Shown here: piece by piece, positions 1-6,839 of the stretch
How positions within the stretch are numbered: position 1 is the stretch's first letter
Layout: every line of letters starts with the position of its first letter
NCBI GenBank assembly: GCA_938008555.1
Contig: CALLKE010000068.1
Coordinates: 1 to 9,310, forward strand
DNA: 9,310 nt
Reading direction: 5' to 3'
Source: an uncultured Pedobacter sp.
Lineage (GTDB): Bacteria > Bacteroidota > Bacteroidia > Sphingobacteriales > Sphingobacteriaceae
Made by a program: the position numbers and the translations under genes
Notes under the pieces: generated by a model
Told to the model about the DNA's origin: nothing
The model's input: only the letters and a program-made list of their open reading frames with translations
The model's database searches: none

Positions 1-1
1 A

Positions 2-46
2 ATTGCTTTTGTAGTTTTAGGTGCTTTTGTTGCATTTACTAATTGA
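2..46 (+). CDS. Possible 3' end or remnant of a hydrophobic protein gene, cut by the window edge
   Basis: An open frame enters from the left edge and reads IAFVVLGAFVAFTN before a TGA at 44-46. The 14 residues are strongly hydrophobic, like a membrane segment or the core of a signal peptide. The same frame stays open after the TGA for nine codons (TCHSDKPQK) to a second TGA at 71-73, so this could be the true end of a membrane protein or a signal-peptide gene broken by a nonsense change. A minus-strand frame is also open over about positions 3-80 but shows no ATG, GTG or TTG start there. Too little is visible to name a function, and a chance open frame is quite possible. Confidence 0.25.
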   Translation: MAFVVLGAFVAFTN

Positions 47-170
47 ACTTGCCATTCTGATAAACCACAGAAGTGAATTCATCAATATGTACAATAAAAA
101 ATATTTAAAAATTACATATGTTTAACTCCAACAAAAACATATTTTAAATTCAAATAATCAACCATACAAA

Positions 171-413
171 ATGACACATACATATAAAATTATAGGAATG
201 ACCTGTACTGGATGCCAGTATCAGGTGCAAAATTTACTCTCACAAGTTACAGGAGTGGGCGATATAACTGTAGACTTCATAACCGGTAAAGTACAAATAG
301 AGGTTGATGAACATCTTCCACTTGCTTTGTTAAAAAATGCATTAAAGGATTACTCCCAGTATCAGATTGCAGAAAACAAGGTAGATACACAAACAAATTC
401 TACACTCTCATAA
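171..413 (+). CDS. Free-standing heavy-metal-associated (HMA) domain protein, 80 aa
   Basis: This is a small cytosolic protein consisting almost entirely of one HMA (ferredoxin-like, Atx1/CopZ/MerP-type) domain over residues 1-70. The metal-binding loop GMTCTGC is at residues 9-15, with the Cys-x-x-Cys pair C12 and C15. HMA domains of this kind bind soft metal ions such as Cu(I), Hg(II), Zn or Cd and hand them to transporters; which metal is used cannot be told from sequence. No signal peptide or membrane segment is seen, and the last ten residues are a polar tail. The ATG at 171 is preceded by an A-rich stretch, not a Shine-Dalgarno site. A TATGTTTA at 117-124 is one base off the Bacteroidota -7 box but has no clear -33 partner. 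The next gene begins with a close copy of this domain (43 of 70 residues identical by hand alignment), so the two arose by tandem duplication. Confidence 0.88.
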   Translation: MTHTYKIIGMTCTGCQYQVQNLLSQVTGVGDITVDFITGKVQIEVDEHLPLALLKNALKDYSQYQIAENKVDTQTNSTLS

Positions 414-430
414 CACTAGAAAACTCCAAA

Positions 431-472
431 TTAGGCGCCTAAATCTCCAAGTATTAGGGGAATTAGATACTT
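431..472. promoter_or_regulatory. Palindrome and inverted repeat between the two HMA genes, possible operator
   Basis: The 93-bp gap between the HMA genes contains a perfect 12-bp palindrome, ttaggcgcctaa, at 431-442. This is notably GC-rich at its centre for such AT-rich surroundings. It is followed by a short inverted repeat, aagtat at 449-454 and atactt at 467-472. Together they could be an operator for a dimeric metal-responsive regulator or an RNA structure in the intercistronic leader. No regulator gene lies in the window, and a role is inferred only from symmetry and position. Confidence 0.3.
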
Positions 473-506
473 ATGCCTATACTATAAATTATAAAAATAA
501 CACCCA

Positions 507-1244
507 GTGACGCATACATATAAAATCACAGGCATGACCTGTTCGGGTTGTCAGTTCAAAGTACAAAATTTGCTCTCACAGGTAACCGGAGTGAAAACAG
601 CAATAGTCGATGTAAAAACAAATGAAGCAACAATAGAAATGGACAAGCATCTTTCAATAGACTTGCTTCAAGATGCATTAAAAGATCATCCCAAATATCA
701 AATCATAGAAAAAGGAATAGCTATATCCACACAACATATTCCTTCAGAAGAAGAGGTTAAACCATGGTTCGAAACCTATCGACCACTTTTGCTAATTGTC
801 GCATATATTTTTATTGTTTCATTGATCACATCATATAACAATGATTCATTAGATACGAAAATATGGATGAGCAACTTTATGGCAGGATTCTTCCTTGTAT
901 TCTCTTTTTTCAAATTGCTCAATCTGTCGGATTTTGCGATCAGCTATTCGATGTACGATATCGTGGCTAAAAAGATAAAAGGCTATGGATTAATCTATCC
1001 ATTTATAGAACTAAGCCTAGGCATTGCTTATCTAACACACTTTAATCCAATAATCACAAATACTGCTACTATTATCGTCATGAGTATCAGCTCTGTCGGA
1101 GTCATTCAAAGTGTATTAAATAAACAAAAAATAAAATGTGCATGTCTAGGCGCAGTGTTTAATTTACCAATGAGTACAATCACCATCATCGAGGACTTGA
1201 TGATGGTATCGATGGCAATTATGATGCTCATTATAGAATTTTAA
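507..1244 (+). CDS. HMA domain fused to MauE/DoxX-like membrane protein, 245 aa
   Basis: Residues 1-70 form an HMA domain with loop GMTCSGC (C12, C15). A polar linker runs over about 71-90. The rest is a membrane domain with about five hydrophobic segments near 93-109, 120-140, 160-178, 182-203 and 223-243. The membrane part resembles the MauE/DoxX redox-associated family. It carries CACLG at 211-215 (C211, C213) followed by FNLPMS, a Cys-x-Cys pattern I associate with this family. MauE-type proteins are linked to thiol redox and protein maturation, so a metal- or redox-coupled membrane role is plausible, but substrate and partners are unknown. The start is GTG at 507; alignment with the upstream paralogue (25 of the first 29 residues identical) fixes it, because the ATG at codon 10 would remove the start of the domain. 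It is probably co-transcribed with the preceding HMA gene. The fold assignment is by eye. Confidence 0.85.
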   Translation: MTHTYKITGMTCSGCQFKVQNLLSQVTGVKTAIVDVKTNEATIEMDKHLSIDLLQDALKDHPKYQIIEKGIAISTQHIPSEEEVKPWFETYRPLLLIVAYIFIVSLITSYNNDSLDTKIWMSNFMAGFFLVFSFFKLLNLSDFAISYSMYDIVAKKIKGYGLIYPFIELSLGIAYLTHFNPIITNTATIIVMSISSVGVIQSVLNKQKIKCACLGAVFNLPMSTITIIEDLMMVSMAIMMLIIEF

Positions 1245-1278
1245 ATAATTACAAAACATATTGATGATTAATAAAAAA

Positions 1279-1305
1279 TTGTAAACTTGCTCAGAGTTGG
1301 ATTTG
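1279..1305 (+). promoter_or_regulatory. Weak candidate promoter for the desaturase gene
   Basis: TGGATTTG at 1298-1305 differs by one base from the Bacteroidota -7 consensus TAnnTTTG. A TTG at 1279-1281 lies 16 bp upstream, slightly shorter than the usual spacing to the -33 element. Transcription would start near 1312, giving a short leader to the ATG at 1330. One mismatch and short spacing make this tentative. Confidence 0.25.
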
Positions 1306-1329
1306 GAAAATTAATTTTTTTATCAAAAG

Positions 1330-2322
1330 ATGAATAATTACACCGCCAATTGCTCACCACGTCATAAAATAAGCGAGATATTTAACAAAGAGGAAATCAC
1401 ACACTTAACAGCGCGCTCTGATCTAAGAGGATGGAGCGCGCTGTTATTTACCTGGGGGGTGATCGCACTCGTGTTTGTTGCACTGGCATACTGGCCCAAT
1501 CCATTAACATGGGTAGTTAGCTTCATCATTCTGGGTGGGCGTCAACTCAGCTTAGCCATCTTGATGCACGATGCGTCACATAGCACACTTTTTCATAGCA
1601 AATGGCTCAATAACGTACTGGGTGATTATTTATGCGGCAGCCCAATTGGAATTAATATCAACAAGTATCGTAAGCATCATTTGATACATCACACCAAGAC
1701 TGGTACTGAGCATGATACTGATCTTAGTTTGAGTCTATCGCTTCCAACAACATCATTATCATTAGCACGCAAGTTTGTGCGTGATTTATGTGGGCTCTCT
1801 GGTATTAAACGTGAGATTGGATTATTCATGATGCATATTGGCCTGATAAAATGGACTGTTGCAAGCGATATTGTCAAATTGCCACAGACAGGACGGACAT
1901 GGCGTGACTACTTACGTGAGGGGACACATAATCTTTGGAAAACAATACTATTTCATTTATTGCTGTTTACTACACTGACGATAAGCGGACATCCATGGCT
2001 ATATTTAGCATGGATTGGTTCTTTTTTGACAACTTATAGTTTATTTATACGCATTCGTTCGATGGCCGAGCATGCATGCACTGCATATAATACCAATATG
2101 TTTGAAAACACACGTTCAACACGTGCTGGTTTTCTTGCACGTGCCACAGTTGCCCCATTGAATGTGAATTATCATATTGAGCATCATGTAATGCCAGCAG
2201 TACCCTATTTTAGACTTCCGGCTATGCATGCTATGTTACGTGAACGTGGCCTAGTTGGATCACCACCCGGCTATCTCGATGTTTTAAAAATTGTTTGTAC
2301 AAAACCCACACAATCAACATAG
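1330..2322 (+). CDS. Membrane fatty acid desaturase family protein, 330 aa
   Basis: This is an integral membrane di-iron desaturase or hydroxylase of the fatty acid desaturase superfamily, expected to act on acyl chains or a related lipid in the inner membrane. The three histidine boxes are intact: H80-DAS-H84, HHLIHH at 116-121, and HIEHH at 282-286, preceded by NY and followed by VMP. Hydrophobic segments lie around residues 36-54, 58-80 and 206-240. The conserved TGTEHDTD follows the second box at about 123-130. A serine/leucine-rich stretch at about 131-143 is of low complexity. The start is ATG at 1330. Spot counts give 31 G+C of 60 at both 1441-1500 and 2221-2280, against 20 of 60 in a recQ segment (4861-4920), so at least parts of the gene are richer in G+C than its neighbours; transfer from another lineage is possible. 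Substrate and regiochemistry cannot be read from sequence. Confidence 0.85.
   Translation: MNNYTANCSPRHKISEIFNKEEITHLTARSDLRGWSALLFTWGVIALVFVALAYWPNPLTWVVSFIILGGRQLSLAILMHDASHSTLFHSKWLNNVLGDYLCGSPIGININKYRKHHLIHHTKTGTEHDTDLSLSLSLPTTSLSLARKFVRDLCGLSGIKREIGLFMMHIGLIKWTVASDIVKLPQTGRTWRDYLREGTHNLWKTILFHLLLFTTLTISGHPWLYLAWIGSFLTTYSLFIRIRSMAEHACTAYNTNMFENTRSTRAGFLARATVAPLNVNYHIEHHVMPAVPYFRLPAMHAMLRERGLVGSPPGYLDVLKIVCTKPTQST
1406..1446 (+). repeat. 13-bp perfect inverted repeat inside the desaturase gene
   Basis: The left arm taacagcgcgctc (1406-1418) is exactly complementary to the right arm gagcgcgctgtta (1434-1446), with a 15-base loop. A T-G wobble could extend the RNA stem by one pair. The GC-rich stem lies about 77-117 bases after the start codon. 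It encodes LTARS on one side and WSALL on the other. A run of six G follows at 1454-1459. In mRNA it would be a stable hairpin early in the message; a regulatory role is inferred only. Confidence 0.6.
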
Positions 2323-2324
2323 CT

Positions 2325-2345
2325 AAAAGTTTGGCTTCCCCAAAC
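2325..2345 (-). terminator. Possible weak terminator downstream of the rhlE-type gene
   Basis: On the minus strand a 6-bp stem, GTTTGG and CCAAAC around the loop GGAAG, is followed directly by TTTT. It lies 62 bases beyond the helicase stop codon, in the convergent gap with the desaturase gene. The stem is short and the T-run has only four bases, so this is a weak intrinsic terminator at best. No better candidate is seen for the desaturase on the plus strand. Confidence 0.35.
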
Positions 2346-2407
2346 AAATTATCATTGATGCCTTACTTTGGGCGCTTGATCTTCAAAATTATACTTGAAA
2401 ATCTTTT

Positions 2408-3607
2408 TTATTTCTTTTTCCGCCAAGCCTTTTTCCTGGCAAATGGCGTCTTTCGTTTTAGCTGTGGTTCATAAGCTGGTGACTCTCCTAACTCTTTAGG
2501 CAGCGGAACACGAATAATTTCTATCCCGATTAGGCTTTCAATGGAGTGAAACCTGCGCTGATCACGCTCATTCACAAACGTAATAGCTGTACCTGTACTT
2601 TCTGCACGAGCTGTTCTACCTACACGATGAACATAGTCTTCAGGATCAGGTGGGACATCAAAATTAATAACCAAACTTATTCCCTCTACATCAATACCTC
2701 TACTCAAGACATCTGTTCCAATAAGCACTGGCAGTATTTTGTTTTTAAAGGCACGAAGTATGGTCTCACGTTGATCCTGCTCCAAATCCGAATGAAAAGC
2801 CTCTGATTTAATTCCTTCTCGTTTTAATGTTCTATTGAGCTCCTTGACCGTTTCCTTACGAGATGCAAAGATGATTACACTGGTGTAATTCTCTTCACTG
2901 AGTAAATGATTTATCAATTTCACTTTTTGATGATCATGAGTCATGTATACCTGCTGCAAAACACCATTAGCAGGTTTAGAGATAGCAATATTAACCGTTT
3001 CAGGATTTTTTAAGATCGTATTGGCTAAAGCTCTAATTTTGGGAGGCATCGTAGCTGAGAATAATAGCGTTTGACGCACAGGCAAGTAGCTAATGATGCG
3101 CATAATATCTTCATGAAATCCCATATCCAACATTCGATCAGCCTCATCTAGCACAAGATGCGTCAAATGATTTAACTTAATTACACCCGAAACTAAATGT
3201 GCAATTAGCCTACCAGGGGTAGCAATAATGATATCCACCCCGTCAATCATTGCTCTACGTTGCTGTTCATAGATAGCCCCATCACCACCTCCATAAACAG
3301 CAATGGAGCTAATCCCTGTAAAATAAGCTAAGCCTTCAACTTGTTGATCGATCTGCTGTGCAAGTTCACGAGTGGGTGACAAAATGAGTGCCTGTGTATA
3401 TTTTTTATCAGTTTGACTGATATACTGCAAAATCGGCAGTAAATAAGCTGCTGTTTTACCTGTTCCAGTTTGAGCGCAGGCTATAATATCTTTACGATTG
3501 ATAATAAGCGGTATGGTTTGCTCTTGAATAGCAGTTGGGGTCCGATATCCCATGCTTTCTAAGCCTTCAAATAAAGCTGAATCAAAATTAAAATCGCGGA
3601 AGGTCAA
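2408..3607 (-). CDS. rhlE: DEAD-box ATP-dependent RNA helicase, RhlE-type, 399 aa
   Basis: This is an ATP-driven RNA helicase of superfamily 2 acting on structured RNA, by family precedent in ribosome assembly, RNA turnover or cold adaptation. All core motifs are present: F6 with Q28 of the Q motif, AQTGTGKT (45-52), PTREL (78-82), TPGR (130-133), DEAD (154-157), SAT (184-186), RGID (303-306) and HRVGRTAR (327-334). The C-terminal tail from about 384 is very basic (KRKTPFARKKAWRKKK), a typical RNA-binding extension, and is short for the subfamily. The start is TTG (complement of 3605-3607): the upstream frame meets a stop five codons earlier with no ATG between, and the N-terminus MTFRDFNF matches the family. 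A 136-bp gap separates it from kdsA upstream, with its own promoter-like boxes. The subfamily name (RhlE versus another DEAD-box group) is less certain than the helicase call. Confidence 0.93.
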   Translation of the reverse strand: MTFRDFNFDSALFEGLESMGYRTPTAIQEQTIPLIINRKDIIACAQTGTGKTAAYLLPILQYISQTDKKYTQALILSPTRELAQQIDQQVEGLAYFTGISSIAVYGGGDGAIYEQQRRAMIDGVDIIIATPGRLIAHLVSGVIKLNHLTHLVLDEADRMLDMGFHEDIMRIISYLPVRQTLLFSATMPPKIRALANTILKNPETVNIAISKPANGVLQQVYMTHDHQKVKLINHLLSEENYTSVIIFASRKETVKELNRTLKREGIKSEAFHSDLEQDQRETILRAFKNKILPVLIGTDVLSRGIDVEGISLVINFDVPPDPEDYVHRVGRTARAESTGTAITFVNERDQRRFHSIESLIGIEIIRVPLPKELGESPAYEPQLKRKTPFARKKAWRKKK

Positions 3608-3624
3608 TGTGGTACGGTTTTATT

Positions 3625-3653
3625 CAAATTGATTTTATTCTAAGAATATACAA
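3625..3653 (-). promoter_or_regulatory. Candidate promoter for the rhlE-type gene
   Basis: Read on the minus strand, a TTG (complement of 3651-3653) is followed after 18 bases by TCAATTTG (complement of 3625-3632), one mismatch from the Bacteroidota -7 box TAnnTTTG and with acceptable spacing. The predicted start point falls roughly ten bases before the TTG start codon, giving a very short leader. This supports the helicase gene being transcribed at least partly apart from kdsA. Confidence 0.4.
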
Positions 3654-3743
3654 GCTATCGATACCTAGCATCCATTCTATCAGAATTTCTAGATATACTG
3701 AAATTACAAGAAGCCCTTTTCTCTAGAGAGCCGCTTGAGGATT

Positions 3744-4556
3744 TTACAATATCGCTTCTCTTATTCGTATTAGCTTAACTAATAAATCTTTCAAAAAATT
3801 AAGATGTAACATATTGGCACCATCTGATTTTGCATTTACGGGGTCTGGATGAGTTTCAATAAATAAGCCATCAGCACCTACTGCAATGGCGGCCTTCGCA
3901 ATAGTTTCTATCAGTGCCGGTTTTCCACCCGTTATTCCACTAATTTGATTAGGCTGTTGTAGAGAATGAGTACAATCCATCACAACAGGTATTCCAAAAG
4001 ATCTCATTTCAGGTATTCCACGATAGTCGACAATAATATCTTGATAGCCAAACATGGTTCCCCGATCAGTCAATAATACATTTGGATTATTCGCTTCCAA
4101 TACTTTATCGATTGCAAATTTCATAGCACCAGCCGAGAGGAATTGTCCTTTCTTAATATTGACAACTTTTCCCGTGTTGGCAGCAGCGATAAGAAGCTCG
4201 GTTTGACGGCACAAAAAGGCGGGTATTTGCAATATATCAACAAAATCTGCAGCCATTGAAGCTTCATGACTCTCATGAATGTCTGTGACAGTTGGGATAC
4301 CAAATGTTGAGCCTACTTTTGCTAATATTTTTAAGGCTTTTTCGTCACCGATACCGATGAAAGAGTCCCCACGTGATCGATTTGCTTTTTTGAATGATCC
4401 TTTGAAAACATAAGGTATCTGTAACTTATCTGTTATAGATACAATTCGCTCTGCGATTCGTAGAGCAATATCTTCACCTTCAATGACACAGGGTCCCGCC
4501 AAAAGAAAAAAATTGGACGTTTTGGTAAACTTTAATTGGGGAATATTTGGCGTCAT
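3744..4556 (-). CDS. kdsA: 3-deoxy-8-phosphooctulonate (Kdo-8-P) synthase, 270 aa
   Basis: This cytosolic enzyme condenses phosphoenolpyruvate with D-arabinose 5-phosphate to give Kdo-8-phosphate, the committed step to Kdo in the LPS inner core. The TIM-barrel signature motifs are present: LAGPCVIEG (19-27), FKGSFKKANRSRG (51-63), TDIHE (91-95), the CRQTELL segment (116-122), KKGQFLSAGAMKFA (135-148) and GIPVVMDCTHSLQQPN (188-203). C23, H197, E234 and D245 fall at exactly the spacing of the metal ligands C11, H185, E222 and D233 of the Aquifex aeolicus enzyme, so this should be the metal-dependent class, not the E. coli-like class with Asn in place of the Cys. The ATG overlaps the last base of the recQ stop (TAATG), implying translational coupling. 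KdsD, which makes its sugar substrate, is encoded just beyond recQ on the other strand. Confidence 0.96.
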   Translation of the reverse strand: MTPNIPQLKFTKTSNFFLLAGPCVIEGEDIALRIAERIVSITDKLQIPYVFKGSFKKANRSRGDSFIGIGDEKALKILAKVGSTFGIPTVTDIHESHEASMAADFVDILQIPAFLCRQTELLIAAANTGKVVNIKKGQFLSAGAMKFAIDKVLEANNPNVLLTDRGTMFGYQDIIVDYRGIPEMRSFGIPVVMDCTHSLQQPNQISGITGGKPALIETIAKAAIAVGADGLFIETHPDPVNAKSDGANMLHLNFLKDLLVKLIRIREAIL

Positions 4557-6742
4557 TAGTTTCCGAATTCAGATAAAAATTTAATGCGCATCAATTGAAT
4601 CTCTTCACGAGTGTAATCCTCATTTCCGAGCTCAGATAAAGCCAAATCGACTGAGTCGACCTCTGAAGTTCTAAAATAGTCGAAGATCTCGTCCTGCCTT
4701 TCCTCATCGATGATATCATCGATATAGTAGTTCAAATTTAACTTGGTTCCTGAGCTAACAATACTTTCCACTTCTTTTAGAATCTCCTCATAGGTTAATC
4801 CTTTAGAAGCAGCAATATCTCCAAGTGTAAGTTGACGATCGATATTTTGAATAATGGATATTTTAAATGCTGACTTATTAGCAGCACTTTTTATAACAAA
4901 ATCGACTGGGCGATCGATATCATTTTCCTCAACATGACTTTTAATTAGTTCGATAAACGGCGATCCAAATTTCATCGCTTTACCAGAACCTACACCCTGA
5001 ATTTGTTTTAGTTCTGTCATGGAAATCGGATAATGTATACACATTTCCTCAAGAGATTGCTCTTGAAAGATGACATACGGCGGGAGCTTATTCTTTTTGC
5101 TAATCTTTTCACGAAGATCTTTCAGCTTTTTCAATAACACAGTATCCATGGAGCCACCTTGCTGCTGGGTGTCTTCATTCTCATCACCCGGAACCTCCAT
5201 GTTACTATTCAGTATAAACTTAATAGTAGTAGGATTATTAATAAATGCTGTACCTAGCTTCGTCAGTTTTAATAAACCGTAGCTATCAATATCCTTCTGA
5301 ACATAATTATTTAAGACTGCTTGACGCATTAACGACTTCCAAAGCAATTCTCCGTGTTCAACTCCAGAACCAAAAACAGGAAGTTTGTCATGCTCATGTA
5401 GGGATATTTGCGCATTATCCACTCCCATCATTAAATTAATGATATGGGTATCATCAAACTTTTCACCAAAGTCCTGAATAAACTTGAGCACTTGCAAAAG
5501 TGGCTGAGTTGCATCAAAGTATTTTTTTGGATGGCGACAGTTATCACACATATTATTGCAACCTGTTTCATTGAAGTTTTCACCGAAATAGTGTAAGATC
5601 TGTTTCCGTCGACAAACTGCTGATTCAGAATAATCAATAACCTCTTTCAATATTTGGGTGCCAATTTCACGTTCTGAAACGGGCTTATCCTTCATAAACT
5701 TTGCAAGCTTATCAATATCTTTTTCAGAATAAAAAGCCAGGCAGCTTCCTTCTCCTCCATCGCGGCCTGCTCGACCTGTTTCCTGATAATAGCCTTCCAT
5801 GCTTTTAGGTATATCATGATGGATCACATAACGAACATCAGGTTTATCAATACCCATTCCGAAAGCAATAGTAGCTACAATCACGTCCACATCTTCCATT
5901 AGGAAGCTATCCTGAGTTTCTGCACGTGTTTTTGAATCCAGTCCAGCGTGATATGGAAGAGCTTTTATTCCATTTAGTCTTAAAGCCTCAGCAACTTCAT
6001 CCACTTTCTTACGACTTAAGCAATACACAATTCCCGACTTACCTGCGTGTTTTTTTGCATAACGAACAATCTCCTTTAGCACATTACGCTTGGCGCGAAC
6101 TTCATAATATAAATTGGCTCTATTAAAAGAGGATTTGAATAATACCGCATGATTCATTTGGAGATTCTTTTGAATATCCTGCTGTACTTTCGGCGTTGCT
6201 GTTGCTGTCAAAGCAATGATTGGAATATTCTCCCCTATGTTATTAATGATTTGACGGATTTTACGATACTCTGGTCTAAAATCATGTCCCCACTCCGATA
6301 TACAATGTGCTTCATCTATTGCAACAAATGAAATCGTAAGTCCACGCAAAAAATCAATATTTTCCTGCTTGCTCAGTGATTCTGGAGCTACATACAGCAG
6401 TTTCGTCTCACCACTGGATACGTCTTGCTTTACCTTCAAGGTGTCAGCCTTGTTCAGTGATGAATTTAAAAAGTGAGCAATACTATCAGTCCCTCCAAAA
6501 GCTCTTAGCTGATCTACCTGATTCTTCATGAGAGCAATTAAAGGTGAAATGACAAGCGCCGTACCCTCACTCATCAGTGCAGGAAGTTGATAACAGATAG
6601 ACTTACCACCTCCTGTCGGCATGATAACAAAGGTGTCTTTCCTCTGAAGTATGTTTGTTATAATCGCCTCTTGGTCACCTTTGAAGTTATCGAACCCAAA
6701 AAAATTCTGCAGATTATCGAATAATGCTTTATTAATTTCCAT
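4556..6742 (-). CDS. recQ: ATP-dependent DNA helicase RecQ, 728 aa
   Basis: This 3'-5' DNA helicase of superfamily 2 acts in recombination repair and stalled-fork processing. The helicase core carries the N-terminal Q24 motif, Walker A TGGGKS (43-48), DEAH (143-146) followed by the RecQ aromatic loop CISEWGHDFRP (147-157), TATATP (179-184), and QETGRAGRDG (320-329). The RQC zinc-binding cysteines are C377, C395, C399 and C402. A winged-helix region spans about 410-510 and an HRDC domain about 535-605. A further tail to 728 contains an HTH-like segment (LTLGDIAASKGLTYEEI, about 638-654) and an acidic stretch near 675-690; this makes the protein longer than E. coli RecQ (about 610 residues) but usual for Bacteroidota. 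The ATG start is the complement of 6740-6742. It is first in a unit with kdsA and lies divergent from kdsD across 97 bp. Confidence 0.96.
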   Translation of the reverse strand: MEINKALFDNLQNFFGFDNFKGDQEAIITNILQRKDTFVIMPTGGGKSICYQLPALMSEGTALVISPLIALMKNQVDQLRAFGGTDSIAHFLNSSLNKADTLKVKQDVSSGETKLLYVAPESLSKQENIDFLRGLTISFVAIDEAHCISEWGHDFRPEYRKIRQIINNIGENIPIIALTATATPKVQQDIQKNLQMNHAVLFKSSFNRANLYYEVRAKRNVLKEIVRYAKKHAGKSGIVYCLSRKKVDEVAEALRLNGIKALPYHAGLDSKTRAETQDSFLMEDVDVIVATIAFGMGIDKPDVRYVIHHDIPKSMEGYYQETGRAGRDGGEGSCLAFYSEKDIDKLAKFMKDKPVSEREIGTQILKEVIDYSESAVCRRKQILHYFGENFNETGCNNMCDNCRHPKKYFDATQPLLQVLKFIQDFGEKFDDTHIINLMMGVDNAQISLHEHDKLPVFGSGVEHGELLWKSLMRQAVLNNYVQKDIDSYGLLKLTKLGTAFINNPTTIKFILNSNMEVPGDENEDTQQQGGSMDTVLLKKLKDLREKISKKNKLPPYVIFQEQSLEEMCIHYPISMTELKQIQGVGSGKAMKFGSPFIELIKSHVEENDIDRPVDFVIKSAANKSAFKISIIQNIDRQLTLGDIAASKGLTYEEILKEVESIVSSGTKLNLNYYIDDIIDEERQDEIFDYFRTSEVDSVDLALSELGNEDYTREEIQLMRIKFLSEFGN

Positions 6743-6797
6743 TTAATAGCCGGGAAAATATTGAGAAAAAGACTCAGTACATAGAGCCAAAATAACG

Positions 6798-6805
6798 TAT
6801 TTTTG
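6798..6805 (+). promoter_or_regulatory. Candidate -7 promoter box for kdsD
   Basis: TATTTTTG matches the Bacteroidota -7 consensus TAnnTTTG in full, inside the 97-bp recQ/kdsD divergent gap. A start point near 6812 would give a leader of about 28 bases to the TTG start. No TTG sits at the right distance upstream (the only one, at 6761, is too far), so the -33 element is missing or degenerate. Confidence 0.35.
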
Positions 6806-6839
6806 ATGTGATTATAAACTTATAAAAAACATTTCTTTT

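Noticed and set aside
3..80. Minus-strand open frame at the left edge with a Lys/Ala/Thr-rich end
   Set aside because: It has no ATG, GTG or TTG start after the preceding stop and resembles no family I recognise, so it is not called as a gene.
1307..1318. AT-only palindrome aaaattaatttt before the desaturase, as a terminator for the HMA genes
   Set aside because: A stem with no GC pairs followed by a few T is expected by chance in DNA this AT-rich.
1689..1877. Minus-strand 62-codon frame within the desaturase gene
   Set aside because: It lies wholly inside a gene with intact histidine boxes on the other strand and has no recognisable domain, so it is treated as a shadow frame.
2546..2806. 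Plus-strand 86-codon frame opposite the DEAD-box helicase gene
   Set aside because: It is antisense to conserved helicase motifs, and its cysteine-rich start has no family pattern. It is best explained as a shadow.
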